DNA from: Dermatophagoides farinae
Lineage: Eukaryota; Arthropoda; Arachnida; Sarcoptiformes; Pyroglyphidae
Reading direction: 5' to 3'
Assembly (NCBI RefSeq): GCF_024713945.1
Contig: NC_134685.1
Location: forward strand, 372,001-436,000
DNA length: 64,000 nt
Numbering within the stretch: position 1 is the first letter of the stretch; every line of letters begins with the position of its first letter. The position numbers were made by a program, and so were the translations under genes. A model generated the notes under the pieces. It was given only the letters and a program-made list of their open reading frames with translations, did no database searches and was not told the origin of the DNA. Positions 36,921 through 47,223 of the stretch are shown piece after piece.

Positions 36921-38283
36921 GTTGTGTTCCAAAGAATAATTTGGGGACTCATTTTCCACAAAATGTGACAGAACTCTATACCATCGAAGAGTTTATTAAA
37001 ATTACGAAGGACATTATTGTTCCCTATTCTAGTCAATTAAATAATTATACAAAGCAGACATGGGACTGCTTTATTATCGATTGGAACAAGAAATCGTTCA
37101 AATCCATCATTGATATTCGTCAACACTCTATTTGTCCAGCTAACAAATACTATTCAATAGAGCTAAGCCAAAAAAATCATGCAAGCTTTATTAATCGAAC
37201 AATATGGCTCAAGTGAAGAAGCGAAAAAATTTATCAAACGCTGTAAGGTGATTGTCACAAAACGCCTTCCAAAGAAAAATTCATTGGCCATCATTGGACC
37301 ACCACCTGGCAGTGGAAAAACATATTTTCTCAAAAGTCTCACCAATTTAGTGTGGAATGTTGGCTACATTGAATCCAACATTAACCAAAAATTCAAATTT
37401 TCCTTTTGAGAATTTATACAATCGATACCTGGGTGTTATCAATGAATTTAATTGCAGTGAATCTCAACGCGAAAACTACAAAAAAGTTTTTGACAACAAG
37501 CAAATGGAATTTGAAGAAATCAACTTGATTGAACCAACATCGCAGAACAACTTGGTTAACCACTTGATTGAATATATTTATAAAAAATGTTACAATCCAC
37601 GTCAAGCCAACATTCTCATCAAAGCAGTCAACAACATAACATCAACAACAACATTGACGAAATCGCTAAAAGACAACTTGTTAGACTTGGCTCTGAGTTA
37701 CAAGAATCACTCACAGCCTTCTTTAACCGAATTCTATCAAAAAATAAATTTCTGTTCAACATCAGAAGACTGCAGGGACTTATTGTCCATAATAGCTGGT
37801 CAAATGGGTTTGGAACCGAATATGAAAACCTTCGAGATGTTATCACCAACATCACCAGAAAATATCACAACAGCAGCGGGATATGGGGCCTGCACGGAGC
37901 AAATACCAGATTCGCCCATATCCACTGACTCCACATGTGTACATCATACTCAAACGGGGACTGTAAATGCCGGATCACCGAGTACCTCCGCAACAATGGC
38001 TATACGATCCACTGGGACAAAAGATATAGCCAGGAAGGCCTTGCCAGAAGACTCGCGCAGTCTACTATATATCTATTCCAACGAGAACGACAATTCATAT
38101 GTGTCCGAATCGCTGGAAGAAGACAGGATTTCGGAGGAGAACTGCTGGCTCGAATTAAAGTTTACAGAGAGATGCGGCGATCGCAATCGAGTAATTTGGC
38201 ACTCGAAGCAGATTGCGTCGAAAGATGGACCAACCATCATTGATATTCGTCAAAACTCTATATGGCCATCTAACAAATACTAG
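36921..38283 (+). pseudogene. Endogenous parvovirus (densovirus)-like NS1 remnant, permuted
   Basis: Old viral insertion. At 37180-37600 lies a superfamily 3 helicase-like piece: a P-loop 'AIIGPPPGSGKT' preceded by 'LPKKNSL' and followed, after a frameshift near 37405, by 'RYLGVINEFNCSES', where parvoviral NS1 has its Walker B and following motif. At about 37620-38240 lies an N-terminal-like piece with the 'H-x-H ... C-x(8)-C-x-C' region typical of densoviral HUH endonuclease domains, broken by an in-frame TGA at 37926-37928. The helicase half therefore precedes the endonuclease half, the reverse of NS1. A second overlapping frame stays open from 37357 to 38283, recalling the NS1/NS2 overlap of densoviruses. 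A 50-base direct repeat (about 37105-37154 and 38230-38282) marks the permutation points. Frameshifts and stops make it defective. Confidence 0.6.
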
Positions 38284-38670
38284 GTTTTGCATTAGAAAAA
38301 ATTAAAATGCAAAACTTGATGAAAATCTTAAAGAATCCCAAGCCGAGATTGAAAAATTGTAAGACTAACTGATCGACATCGAATCTATCGCTGGACAATC
38401 ATCACGAATCGACCAAGACATAAGACATGGCAAAAAAAAAATTTGCATCCGAACAAACGAAAACAATTCAACTACAGTTGGATGAATGTAAATCTAGTCA
38501 AGTGGAACGGGAAAAATTTAATTGAAATTGTAACTTTGAAAACTAAATTCTGTATACAATTAGTTAAAAATAGGCATAACTCTTTTCAACATTTTGTTAA
38601 TGGTAAAATTTGGTCTCTACTTGGCGACCAGAAGCCTTATTTTCTTAACTTATTCTTGTTCCGTTTCTAG
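38284..38670. other. Unassigned decayed sequence
   Basis: Short broken frames only. It ends in a pyrimidine tract and acceptor (CCGTTTCTAG, 38661-38670) that leads into the family fragment at 38671, so part may be the intron or 5' side of that copy. Nothing else was recognised. Confidence 0.4.
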
Positions 38671-38790
38671 CTATGATGAATGGCAAGAAACTTACAGGAA
38701 TTACAAATCCTAAATTGCATTTCATTAGTCATTATCCTAACTTGGCGGCATTTTATGGCCGGCTCGTCGATTTTAAAACTGAAAAATTGT
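38671..38790 (+). pseudogene. Transposase-like family, copy F (C-terminal scrap)
   Basis: A short exon-like piece after a good splice acceptor. It carries 'NPKLHFISHYPNLAAFYG', the same block as 'KAHFISHYPSLVGFYGG' in copy D and 'TPKFHNILHYWEDALEFG' in copy E. It ends at a TGA (38788-38790), immediately before copy B starts. It is therefore the tail of a separate copy, arranged head-to-tail with copy B. Confidence 0.65.
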
Positions 38791-40018
38791 GATCATTATC
38801 GACGAAGAAGAGCAATTTGAAGACGAACCATTTATCAGTAGTGATCGCGTTGAATGCCAGTTTTTGACTGAGGTAAGAAATTCTTTGTCAGATTATGAAT
38901 ATTCTATGTTTGAACTGTGGGCGGAAAAGATGATTGAAGGCCGAATTCTTTACAGTTGGACTGGAGTGTCCATTCAAAAGACTTTTCCTACCTTAATTAG
39001 ATCTATTCCATTATTTAGTAATAATCTTAAGGATTATCTTGTTCGGATATCCAATTCATCATTCTTGCAAGATAAATTTGCTATGATGAATCCCAACTAC
39101 ATCCAACCTAAGAAATATTCATTAGGAGACGATGGTAGTTGTTTTTATTACATTCCACTTATGGAAATTTTAGTCAAATACATTCTGAATGATGATTTGG
39201 TCAAGATCATCAGACAAGAAACTTCCGAAAATGTTTCCCAGTATGTTAGAAACAATGGGTTACATGGAAGACTTCGATTGATGATCTATGGCGATGAATT
39301 CGGAGTGTGTCGTACAGTTAGGGAATCGTCCGACAAATATAAAGAATACGTTCTTTATATTGATGTAGACAATAGAGTTCAAAATTCAAAAATTAAAGAC
39401 ATTCATTTAGTCTTAATTTGGCGTTCCAGTGACCTCAAAAATTCTGGTCGATCGCTGGAACATGTAACTGCTCCACTTTGTCAAGACATCGCTAGATTGA
39501 CAAATGATGGTATTTCCTATGTTCTGGATGGCGAAAGCATCAGAATTCCTTTCTGTGTTTCGCATATTCTAGGCGATAATTTAGGCGTAGCACATTTGTT
39601 AGGGTTTCGCATGTCGTTCGGCCGTGCTTTCATTTGCAGGTTTTGTGGACTCCAATATTCCGGTTTAGAATCATTGAACAATAATGTTTTCCCCTTAGCG
39701 ATTTATCAATCGTATGAATCTTACAATGAAGATTTAAATCGTGTGCTTTCTAACAAGCGCTATGAAAGTCCATACGGCATCAAGTGTAGGTCGGCTTTCG
39801 ACAAGATTAGAATAAATTGTTTTCAGATTGCTCCACCCGATTCGATCGGTGATATATCAAATATGAATGAAATGATGAAAGTAATCTATAATTTGAAAAT
39901 TTTCAAGAATTATTCTTCTGAAGAAGAACTGTGGAAGAAAGCTGCCAAATCGGAAATAGCTAGCAAAAATGTTAGCAAAAATGCTAGCGAAGATGATACC
40001 GAAGATGAAAGTGATTAA
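38789..40018 (+). CDS. Transposase-like family, copy B (longest open copy)
   Basis: An uninterrupted frame of about 409 codons; the first ATG in frame is near 38907, and the true start may lie in an upstream exon. Family landmarks in order: 'FYYIPLMEILVKYILND' (about residues 115-132), 'LRLMIYGDEFGVCRTVRESS' (about 163-182), 'IKDIHLVLIWRSSDLKNSG', 'TAPLCQDIARLTNDGISY', 'CVSHILGDNLGVAHLLGFRM', then 'SFGRAFICRFCG', and 'FQIAPPDSIGD' at the place where relatives carry P-x-D-x-MHD. The His of MHD is absent and the usual C-terminal half ('HYP...') is missing. The protein ends instead in an acidic, repetitive tail, 'NVSKNASEDDTEDESD'. It is not a complete transposase, yet it is the only long intact copy, so it may be recently inserted or retained. 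Confidence 0.55.
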   Translation: MIIIDEEEQFEDEPFISSDRVECQFLTEVRNSLSDYEYSMFELWAEKMIEGRILYSWTGVSIQKTFPTLIRSIPLFSNNLKDYLVRISNSSFLQDKFAMMNPNYIQPKKYSLGDDGSCFYYIPLMEILVKYILNDDLVKIIRQETSENVSQYVRNNGLHGRLRLMIYGDEFGVCRTVRESSDKYKEYVLYIDVDNRVQNSKIKDIHLVLIWRSSDLKNSGRSLEHVTAPLCQDIARLTNDGISYVLDGESIRIPFCVSHILGDNLGVAHLLGFRMSFGRAFICRFCGLQYSGLESLNNNVFPLAIYQSYESYNEDLNRVLSNKRYESPYGIKCRSAFDKIRINCFQIAPPDSIGDISNMNEMMKVIYNLKIFKNYSSEEELWKKAAKSEIASKNVSKNASEDDTEDESD

Positions 40019-41273
40019 AAAAGCGAAGCGTATTTCCGAGTGGATGAACGACGAAAATGGCGTGGCGTAATGGTCATTTTTCTTACTTTTCCCTGACCCA
40101 ACAAGTTGAACTTTTGATCATTTTAAGAACTTATGTCCAGCCATTATTTTATTAATTTATTGATTAGTCATTGACCAAAACTAGTCGTTTGTTTAGTATT
40201 TGTTATTTATAATAGAGCAATCGAGCAAAAAATGTGCATCATAAAATTTTACTATCATGATCAAAGGACCACTTTTACTATATAAACGATTGGAAAACTG
40301 GCATTCGTCACGATAATTTCATCACTTTGTTTCAAGAACAAGATCGTGTAACTTCGACTGATTTTTGCTACAACCATTTTTGTCGTGATAAGTCAAATAT
40401 TGAAATCACAACTGCTTTCTGCATCCGCTTTATAAAATTGGCGTGGATTATTCAACGAAATTCTTGGCCAATAAAAGACGAAAAACATAGGGAAAAAATC
40501 CGTGAGTAAGATTATTGTCAATTTGCAGGTACAAAGTCCGTCATTTTTTCCTGCCACACATACACAAAAAACCGTCACTCAGTCGAAATGGTTGACAAAG
40601 TTAATAAAAAAACCAACCAAAGATGACATTAAAAAATTAGGTGACGACATTCAAGAAGTGTACGACCAAGTAGAAGATTTGGTTTCGCGCTTTCCGACTG
40701 ACCTGACCGAAAACAACATAAAAATCTATTATAAAGAAATAATGAACATCGTACGAATCTGCGGTAAGATTGTCCCATAGACAGAAAAATGGCAGCGAAA
40801 AGGAGTCAAGAACCTGGATAAACTCCTTGGTTTGCTCAAGACCATCGTAGAAATTCAGTCAAGACTAGATAGCTACCTCAGGAGAATCCGAGTGGCTTCG
40901 AACGATTCAGATCCGTCATAAGAAGCATTAAAGACGCCTTCACACCAGACAATTTCCAAACATTTAAACATCACCGATAATTTTGTTATCGGATAATAAT
41001 TTAATAAACACATAACACAACAATCTTTATCTTGTAGAGATCACACTATTTTGCAGTGATTTCATTTGAATAAAGTTAAATTTTTTATATTATTATATAT
41101 TTTAAACTTACAATAGATTTCACGGTTTGTATAAGTATATTTCAGATTATGAGATTGAACATTTAATTTTTTCCAAATAGGGATAAACGGGTCCACATCG
41201 GAAAAGTAAAACCCTATCATTCTAATTAATTCCTGATTTAACGTAATCATTAATTAAAATTTCAAAACGCAAA
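40019..41273. other. Unassigned stretch with broken frames
   Basis: Two short plus-strand frames are not obviously low-complexity: one up to the stop at 40507-40509 with 'STDFCYNHFCRDKSNIEIT', and 40502-40780 with a coiled-coil-like 'DDIQEVYDQVEDLVSRFP' and an in-frame stop at its end. The second frame reads on for about 45 more codons after the TAG at 40778-40780. I cannot assign them; they may be further viral or transposon remnants. Confidence 0.35.
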
Positions 41274-41501
41274 ATGGAAATCTGCAAAATCTTCATTTTT
41301 TTTCTCCTTATGATAATCGGGGGATTTGTGAATAATGAAAGTTTAAATTATCCGATTATTTGGAGAGAATCAAACCACGATATCTCCACGCAATTGATAA
41401 AAGCGGATATTCTGATCCATCTAGGATCGCCATGTGACATCTTGGAACAGATTAAAAAAACAAACGATTCGAATATTCGGATTCGCAAAAGGCCGGCATA
41501 A
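41274..41501 (+). pseudogene. Second env-like N-terminal fragment
   Basis: A 75-codon frame with a hydrophobic signal ('IFIFFLLMIIGGFV') and then 'YPIIWRESNHDISTQLIKAD', related to 'FPLIWRRSKHRVATDYVNAQ' in the env-like remnant at 33950. Both continue to a 'PC[DE][IV]' site. Only this N-terminal part is present. It runs directly into transposase-like copy C. It shows that at least two related env-bearing retroelements contributed to the island. Confidence 0.5.
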
Positions 41502-41513
41502 GATGTTGCTTTT

Positions 41514-41912
41514 TCATTTGGATATAGATAATCCAATCAAATGGAAAACCAAAGCCGATTCTATCCCGTCTGTCCTGATGGTGGAAAGATCTTCATCTCT
41601 AAAAGCCAATGGATTGAAAATAATTCTTGAACCCATGTTCGAGGATCTGAAACTCCTTGCGGTAAATATCCAACAATTATCTTTATTATTTAAATAAATT
41701 AATTTTTCTTTATAAAGCAAAATGGCATCTATTTTCCAAATCACAACACTACCTTGTTGGTTCAGTTAGCTTATGTAATTGGTGACAACCTTTCAGTTGC
41801 TGAGCTACTAGGTTTTAAACGAACATTTGGAAAATACTTGACATGCAGGTAATTCAACATCGATGTGCTTTTAAAGTTTTTAATTTCTATTATTTAATTC
41901 AAGATATTGTTC
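41514..41912 (+). pseudogene. Transposase-like family, copy C (N-terminal exons)
   Basis: Three exon-like pieces with clean splice sites: up to 41661 (donor GTAAAT), 41718-41848 (acceptor AAAG, donor AG|GTAATT), and 41904 onward. They read 'LKIILEPMFEDLKLLA', then 'AYVIGDNLSVAELLGFKRTF', then 'TCRYCSK', the GDN-LLGF-CRxC block of the family. The reading is cut just after the second Cys pair by Gypsy RT sequence. Copy D at 49504-50717 starts at about the matching later point, so C and D may be the two halves of one gene. Confidence 0.6.
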
Positions 41913-42480
41913 CAAGTGAGGAATGATTTCTGTCACATCAATTTGGAGAACAACATTCCGATCAACCAAAAACCGTATCGTACAGCAGTGGTGGATCAGA
42001 AACGAATCGACGCCCAGATTAATGATCTATTAGATCAAAATCTAATTCGAAGATCTACTTCGGATTATTCATTTCCCGTGGTTCTAGTGAACAAGAAAGA
42101 CGACGGCGAGAAATCAAGATTATGCGTCGACTTCCGAAAACTGAATACCATCACCATCCCGGAAAGATACCCCATGCCAAACATCAAAGATATCGAGGAC
42201 CGACTCCTAGGGGCTAAGATTTTCGCCACATTGGACATATCATCAGGTTTTCGACTTCCATCACATCAAAGATATCGAGGACCGACTCCTAGGGGCTAAG
42301 ATTTTCGCCACATTGGACATATCATCAGGTTTTCATCACATACCGGTAGCCGAAGAAGACAAACGAAAAACAGCCTTCGTCACAATGCATGAACACTTCG
42401 AATGGAATGTAATGCCATTCGGACTGAAAAACGCTCCGGCGATTTTCCAGAGAATAGTGTACAACATACTAAAAAGAAAC
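41913..42480 (+). pseudogene. Gypsy reverse-transcriptase fragment 2 with internal duplication
   Basis: Ty3/Gypsy RT from the finger region ('INQKPYRTAVVDQKRIDAQI', 'SDYSFPVVLVNKKD', 'LCVDFRKLNTITIPERYPMP') to 'HEHFEWNVMPFGLKNAPAIF'. A segment of about 71 bases (42181-42251) is repeated at 42263-42334, and the extra 82 bases throw the frame to a stop at 42297-42299. The copy at 48809 lacks this duplication. No YxDD motif follows; after 'IVYNILKRNGRQN' the sequence turns into unrelated chimeric sequence. Confidence 0.85.
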
Positions 42481-42612
42481 GGCCGACAAAATTCGCCAAA
42501 AATTGGAATCCAAGTTATACAAAATTCTTCCATTTTTGTTTACAAACGACAAAATCGTATTGCAGATATGGCCCCACTAGATTTGCCAGTGGAACATAAC
42601 CTAGCGGATGAT

Positions 42613-42732
42613 GGTGAGATCAACAACCATAACAATGGTGAAATCAACAACCATAACAATGGTGAGATCAACAACCATATCAATGGCGAGATCCACAACC
42701 ATATCAATGGTGAGATCAACATCCATTTAGCC
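42613..42732 (+). repeat. 24-bp tandem repeat (GEINNHIN), array 1
   Basis: Five consecutive units starting at 42613, 42637, 42661, 42685 and 42709, consensus GGTGAGATCAACAACCATAT plus CAAT. In the frame fused to the RT fragment each unit encodes GEINNHIN or GEINNHNN. The last unit diverges. The same array, with slightly different variants, occurs at 49304. Confidence 0.9.
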
Positions 42733-42752
42733 CAAGAAGAACGACGGTTCGA

Positions 42753-43345
42753 GATGGAGGGGATGTTCCTTTGAATGAAAGTATTGATATTCATCGTATA
42801 TCGAAGAAAAATTTCAAAGATTATTCAAGTTTAGACCTTGTTATGCGTAGACATACTAATCAGTTTTTGTTTAATTATCAAATTTGTCATACAAATTTAG
42901 TAATGGTATCTTTAACATCATCTACGAGACCAATTGGTAAATATGAACATGAACTTGGGTCATTAAGTCGGATACCGATATCTCTACCAAAAAGTTGGCT
43001 GGCAACTGTCAAAGATTATTTAACGCATGGTTATTATAACTATCAATGTATTATCCAATATTTTCTTGGACACATTAATAATTTTAACGGCTTAATGTAC
43101 ATTGATGATAGTTATATTCCACCATTATCATTTCCGACTATTACATTATTTGAATTAATAATTCAAAAAAGTATCACTGAATGTATAGAGAAAGAAGTCC
43201 ACGAATGTCGAAAATATATTTTGTCAAAGCTTTTTCAATCTAAAGAAGAATTATTAGATGTGATTAATTCTAATATACTTATTAATAGTTGTATTCGTGA
43301 TATTATGAATAGAGTTGAACGATCTTCTTATCGTGAAAATTGCGG
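42753..43345 (+). other. Unrecognised coding-like insert within chimera copy 1
   Basis: A 590-base stretch that breaks the otherwise shared chimera: copy 2 passes straight from the repeat array to the 'RRFDHWTAHYVSHIIYWFQ' module, while copy 1 has this insert between them. The frame is open throughout (about 195 codons) with balanced composition, for example 'SLSRIPISLPKSWLATVKDY', 'YFLGHINNFNGLMYIDDSYI' and 'CRKYILSKLFQSKEELLDVI'. It looks like a genuine protein segment, perhaps captured from another gene. I do not recognise it. Confidence 0.4.
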
Positions 43346-43569
43346 CCGCGCATTATGTCTCTCACATCATATACTGGTTTCAACATGGACCTCATTGGAT
43401 TCGAGAAGATGCGGCCAGGAGATTGGGCCTAGTTACGGCACAAAATCCTCGAATACGTGAGCTTCGTGATGTAAGACAATTCCACGTCTTCAGGAATGGG
43501 GTGATTGCTCCCGAGTTCAGGGAGCCAGTTGAAGTGGTGGATGGCCATAACCGTAACGGAGAACAGTGA
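43345..43569 (+). other. Chimera tail module ('HYVSHIIYWFQHG')
   Basis: Coding-like segment 'AAHYVSHIIYWFQHGPHWIR' followed by 'EDAARRLGLVTAQNPRIREL' and 'FREPVEVVDGHNRNGEQ', ending at a TGA (43567-43569). Its first part also occurs at 48765-48810 and 49441-49495. The spacing of aromatic residues (W-x(5)-V-x(3)-I-x-W-F) faintly recalls SAM/Pointed-type domains, but this is too weak to call. Confidence 0.4.
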
Positions 43570-44164
43570 TTGCTGTGGTGGATGGATAGTGAAAATCATA
43601 GAAATGGATATGACCATCGATGTGGTTTCGGAGAAAAATTTAAGAAGTGGCGAATTAATATCCATTTCCAGTGTCATGAGAATTCCCCATTGCTGCACCC
43701 TAGAATCCTGTATTGAGTGACATTCACAAATACAGTGAAATCTAGAAAGGATAGAAGCACATGACATATATGTGTGCCCTGGTAGTGCGAAAAGGCTGAA
43801 AGTCTGAAAATCTTTCTGATAAACATCTTTTTTGGTTCTGAAAATGTCTGAGAACGTCAGAAATTTTCTGAATCTGAAAATTGACAAAATAATTCTTAAT
43901 CTCCTTATTATGGCTTAAAAAATCTGAACACACTTTGTATACAATTAATTATAATTATTTTTTTTATTAATTATAATGTTGCAAATTATCTTGAGACTAA
44001 ATTAAATATATCATATTTGATCATATTTAATATATAATATATCATATATATATTTGGTTGTGTATTCAATTAGTGAATTAAAATTTATTGATATTGATTG
44101 ATTATTTACAAAACAAAAAAACCGAATACTGAAACAAAAACATTATTATTTATGTGTTTAATAA

Positions 44165-46705
44165 TTACAAATGTTTGTTGAAAATGTCAAATAAATAGTT
44201 GACGCCATTTACATTTGCATATGTTGCAAGCTCGAAAAAATCAGAACACTTTAATTTAACGGTCATCGTAGAAATCTTTGAAAATGTTTTGATGTATGAA
44301 AAATGCAAATTTTCTAATTTTCTTTCTGTTGTTCTCAGCAGTAATTTTTGGCAATTTAAAAATTCATTACAAATCAAATAAGTTTCATTTCTATCGTTTT
44401 TGATGATTTTTTCCACGATATAATATTTTCCAATTTCTGTTTTGATGCAATGATTTGTCGATTTTGCTGCGGTTTGATTGCTGAGATTGAAATGTGCCTT
44501 GGCCAAGTAATTTATTTTCTGCACCGATTGGTTTATACACTTCCTGGAAAACTTTGATGGGTGTGTTGTTTGGACACAGTTTCGGCATATAATTGTAGAG
44601 AGATTTTAGAAACATTTCTGACATGTGAGATGTATTGTTTCGGCAAGACGAAATGATGGATTGGTAGGTCAGAAATTTTTTCATAACTTGTTGAGTTACG
44701 TTTGTCCCAGTCTTGACGCGTTTTGCAATGAGCCCCATTGTGTTCTCGGTAAAATATGCGGTCTGAACCGGAAGGGGCCCATAATTTTTTACCATGTCCA
44801 GAAAGTGAGCGAGAAAATGGACGTTGATTTTCCACATGAATCTTTCCTTGCTTGAATATACTTGGTCGAATGATGTGAAAAATTTTGCAATTTCAGAAAC
44901 AACAAATCCGTCATTTTTGATATCATACGTGATGATAATTTTGACAGAATAAATGCCAATTGTTTGAAATTTTCGCATCTTCCTCTTTCAACAATTCCTT
45001 CAAAACATATGAAACCATAAAAAAAAAGAAGTTCATAGTCCATACTTTTTAAATTTCGTTTTTGCGACAATTGAGGCATCGCTTTCAGAACACCTTCAGG
45101 AAATTTAATTGATGAAAGTCGTTCATCCACAATGCTCAATTGTGTTTTGTTTAATTTTGTTGTTTTCAATTCATTTTTTTTTTCGTTTGGTAATACTTGA
45201 TACCATCTTTTCGTAGCCAAATCATCATCTAACCATCTATTGATGATACTCTTCACCGTACCCAAATATTGGGAATGCATTGCTTCCGGTGGACATATTA
45301 TCGACATGTCAACGTAGGATAATTTCATAAGCTGGCAATTTCCTTTGATGCCCATAGTTGACTTTCCACGATTATTACTGGCAATGCTCCGCCAGCTTAT
45401 ATTTGTCCGAAGTTTGAAGTCAAATGATAAAGAATTGTCGTATTTTCTATTTGGTATATACAACATTGACTTGAAATCATTGTCATACGTGCCTTTAATC
45501 TCACAGCATTGGCATCCGTAATAACCATTGAATTGTGTGCTGTTTAAAAGAACGGCTCGTGCTGGTGCATCTGCAATTGCTAGAAGAAGTTTAACAAAAA
45601 ACTTTTTTTCATTACCATCAACATCGATAATTATTGGATCGGTGGACAATGAGACGAGTTCATCAACAAGTGGCTTTATAACGATATCAGAGGATGGCTT
45701 ACAACTACCAGAATGAAGTGCAATAAGCATAGGATTGTTTATACGTTCTTGAAAAGGAAGTTCATTTAAATAGGCGCAAAGTGGCCACATACTTTGAGAG
45801 CCATCGTTTGTGTAAGCTACACCGTCCCAAGTCAATGTCAAAGTTAGGGTAGGAATTGAACATGATGATGATGATGTTACGAGTTGGCGATATCGTTCTG
45901 AATTGGATAAATCGTGGAAAAATTTACTTTCTTTCGGGCGTGTAATTCTCAATTTTGAATAATACAATGGAATTTGATGATGAAGCCACTTGGAGAGAGG
46001 GATGTAACAAAAAAATGATGAAGAATCGCTTTTCATTTTTTGTGATGGAATAATTCGACAAGATTCATGACTGTAGCAACAAGTTGTTGGAATATTTAAT
46101 TCGTTAACTGGCCCAATGATATCTCCACATTGCGAATAAAAATATTTATAAATTGTAGGCGTAAACGAATTTGGGACTTTTGTAATTATGGTGTCCCAGT
46201 CCGAACACGATACAATAGGTTCGCCACCAGTAGTGCAACAATGACGATATGCCATGTTGTTTAGAGATTTAGAAAAGATTTCAATCTCTTTGTTTGTGGT
46301 ATTGAATCTTGCCTGATGCAACAGAATTATCATAATACGTTCCATTTCATTCATTTCGATTCTCCGAGAAAAATTTTCAAATTCAATGGTTGATTCTTGA
46401 TGTACGATTTCATCATCACCATCATCGCTATCAGATGCATATTTTTGAAGGTCATCATCATCATATATAATTCCAGGTTCAACGTGATATTTATTAATTA
46501 TAGTTTCAGCAGAACTCCCAGCAGGAGATTCTGAATCCGAGACTTGTGCATTGCGATTCAAAACTTTATTGACAAAAGTTGAAAATTTTTCATTTCGTCT
46601 TTGAACTTTTTTCAAAAAAGATTCACTATGATAACTTTGGGAAAAGGATGGCATTTGTTGATCAGCCATTTCGTGTTGTTTTTCCGATTCATCAGATCGC
46701 TTCAT
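44165..46705 (-). pseudogene. Tnp2-like transposase of the DNA transposon (two frameshifts)
   Basis: Start at 46705 (MKRSDESEKQHE). The frame runs 640 codons to a stop at about 44789. Family features: 'DSSSFFCYIPLSKWL', 'LTLTWDGVAYTNDGSQSMWP' with the expected first catalytic Asp, 'YLNELPFQERINNPMLIALH', 'KPLVDELVSL', 'LAIADAPARAVLL', a zinc-like 'YGCQCC', and 'CPPEAMHSQYLGTVKSI' near the acidic third position. The C-terminal third continues in another frame from about 44930 ('INVHFLAHFLDMVKNYGPLP', 'GLIAKRVKTGTNVTQQV') and again in a third frame from about 44525 to 44165. Two frameshifts therefore break the gene. The motif order matches Tnp2/Transposase_21 proteins of CMC elements. Confidence 0.8.
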
Positions 46706-47116
46706 GGTGATAAACGTGATAATTAAACAAAAATAAATCAAACAACAACAATCTCGAAACTCGAAGGAAGAGAAAAAAACAGGCAAGTGCAAAAAAATTG
46801 TCAATATAAAAATTGTCGATACTTGTTGAGTATTACGCTTTTGTGAAAGCGAAAAAATAACTGCAAAAAAATGATTTTGGTGTGCGCGTACTCATGTCAA
46901 AGCCCCAAACATACATGAGTGTGAAAAAATGTGTATGTTTGTGCTTCGCGAAGACTAAATTTTTTCACACTACTGTCCAATGTGCGGAGGGTGTATGTTC
47001 AAAAAATGCTTCTTCTTATCAGTTATGAGCTGCACCGAATTCGATTTTTTTCTTTTTATTTTCGTGTAACATTGCGGTTTTTCTGCCATTGTTTCGCCGT
47101 TGTTTGAATGGATTAC

Positions 47117-47212
47117 TTCGTCATCATTTGAAAAAAGTATTTCGTCATCATTTGAAAAAAGTATTTCGTCATCATTTGAAAAAATAATTTCGTCATTATT
47201 TGAAAAGATTTG
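47117..47212 (+). repeat. 24-bp tandem repeat upstream of the transposon's second gene
   Basis: Four units of TTCGTCATCATTTGAAAAAA plus GTAT (the third ends AATAAT, the fourth is GTCATTATTTGAAAAGAT). They lie between the two divergent genes of the element, just before the second gene's start, where regulatory or transposase-binding sites would be expected. Function is unknown. Confidence 0.75.
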
Positions 47213-47223
47213 TGTGGTCGAAT

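Noticed and set aside
42613-42732. 24-bp array considered as a CRISPR-like repeat
   Set aside because: Units are contiguous with no spacers and lie in eukaryotic DNA, so it is an ordinary minisatellite.
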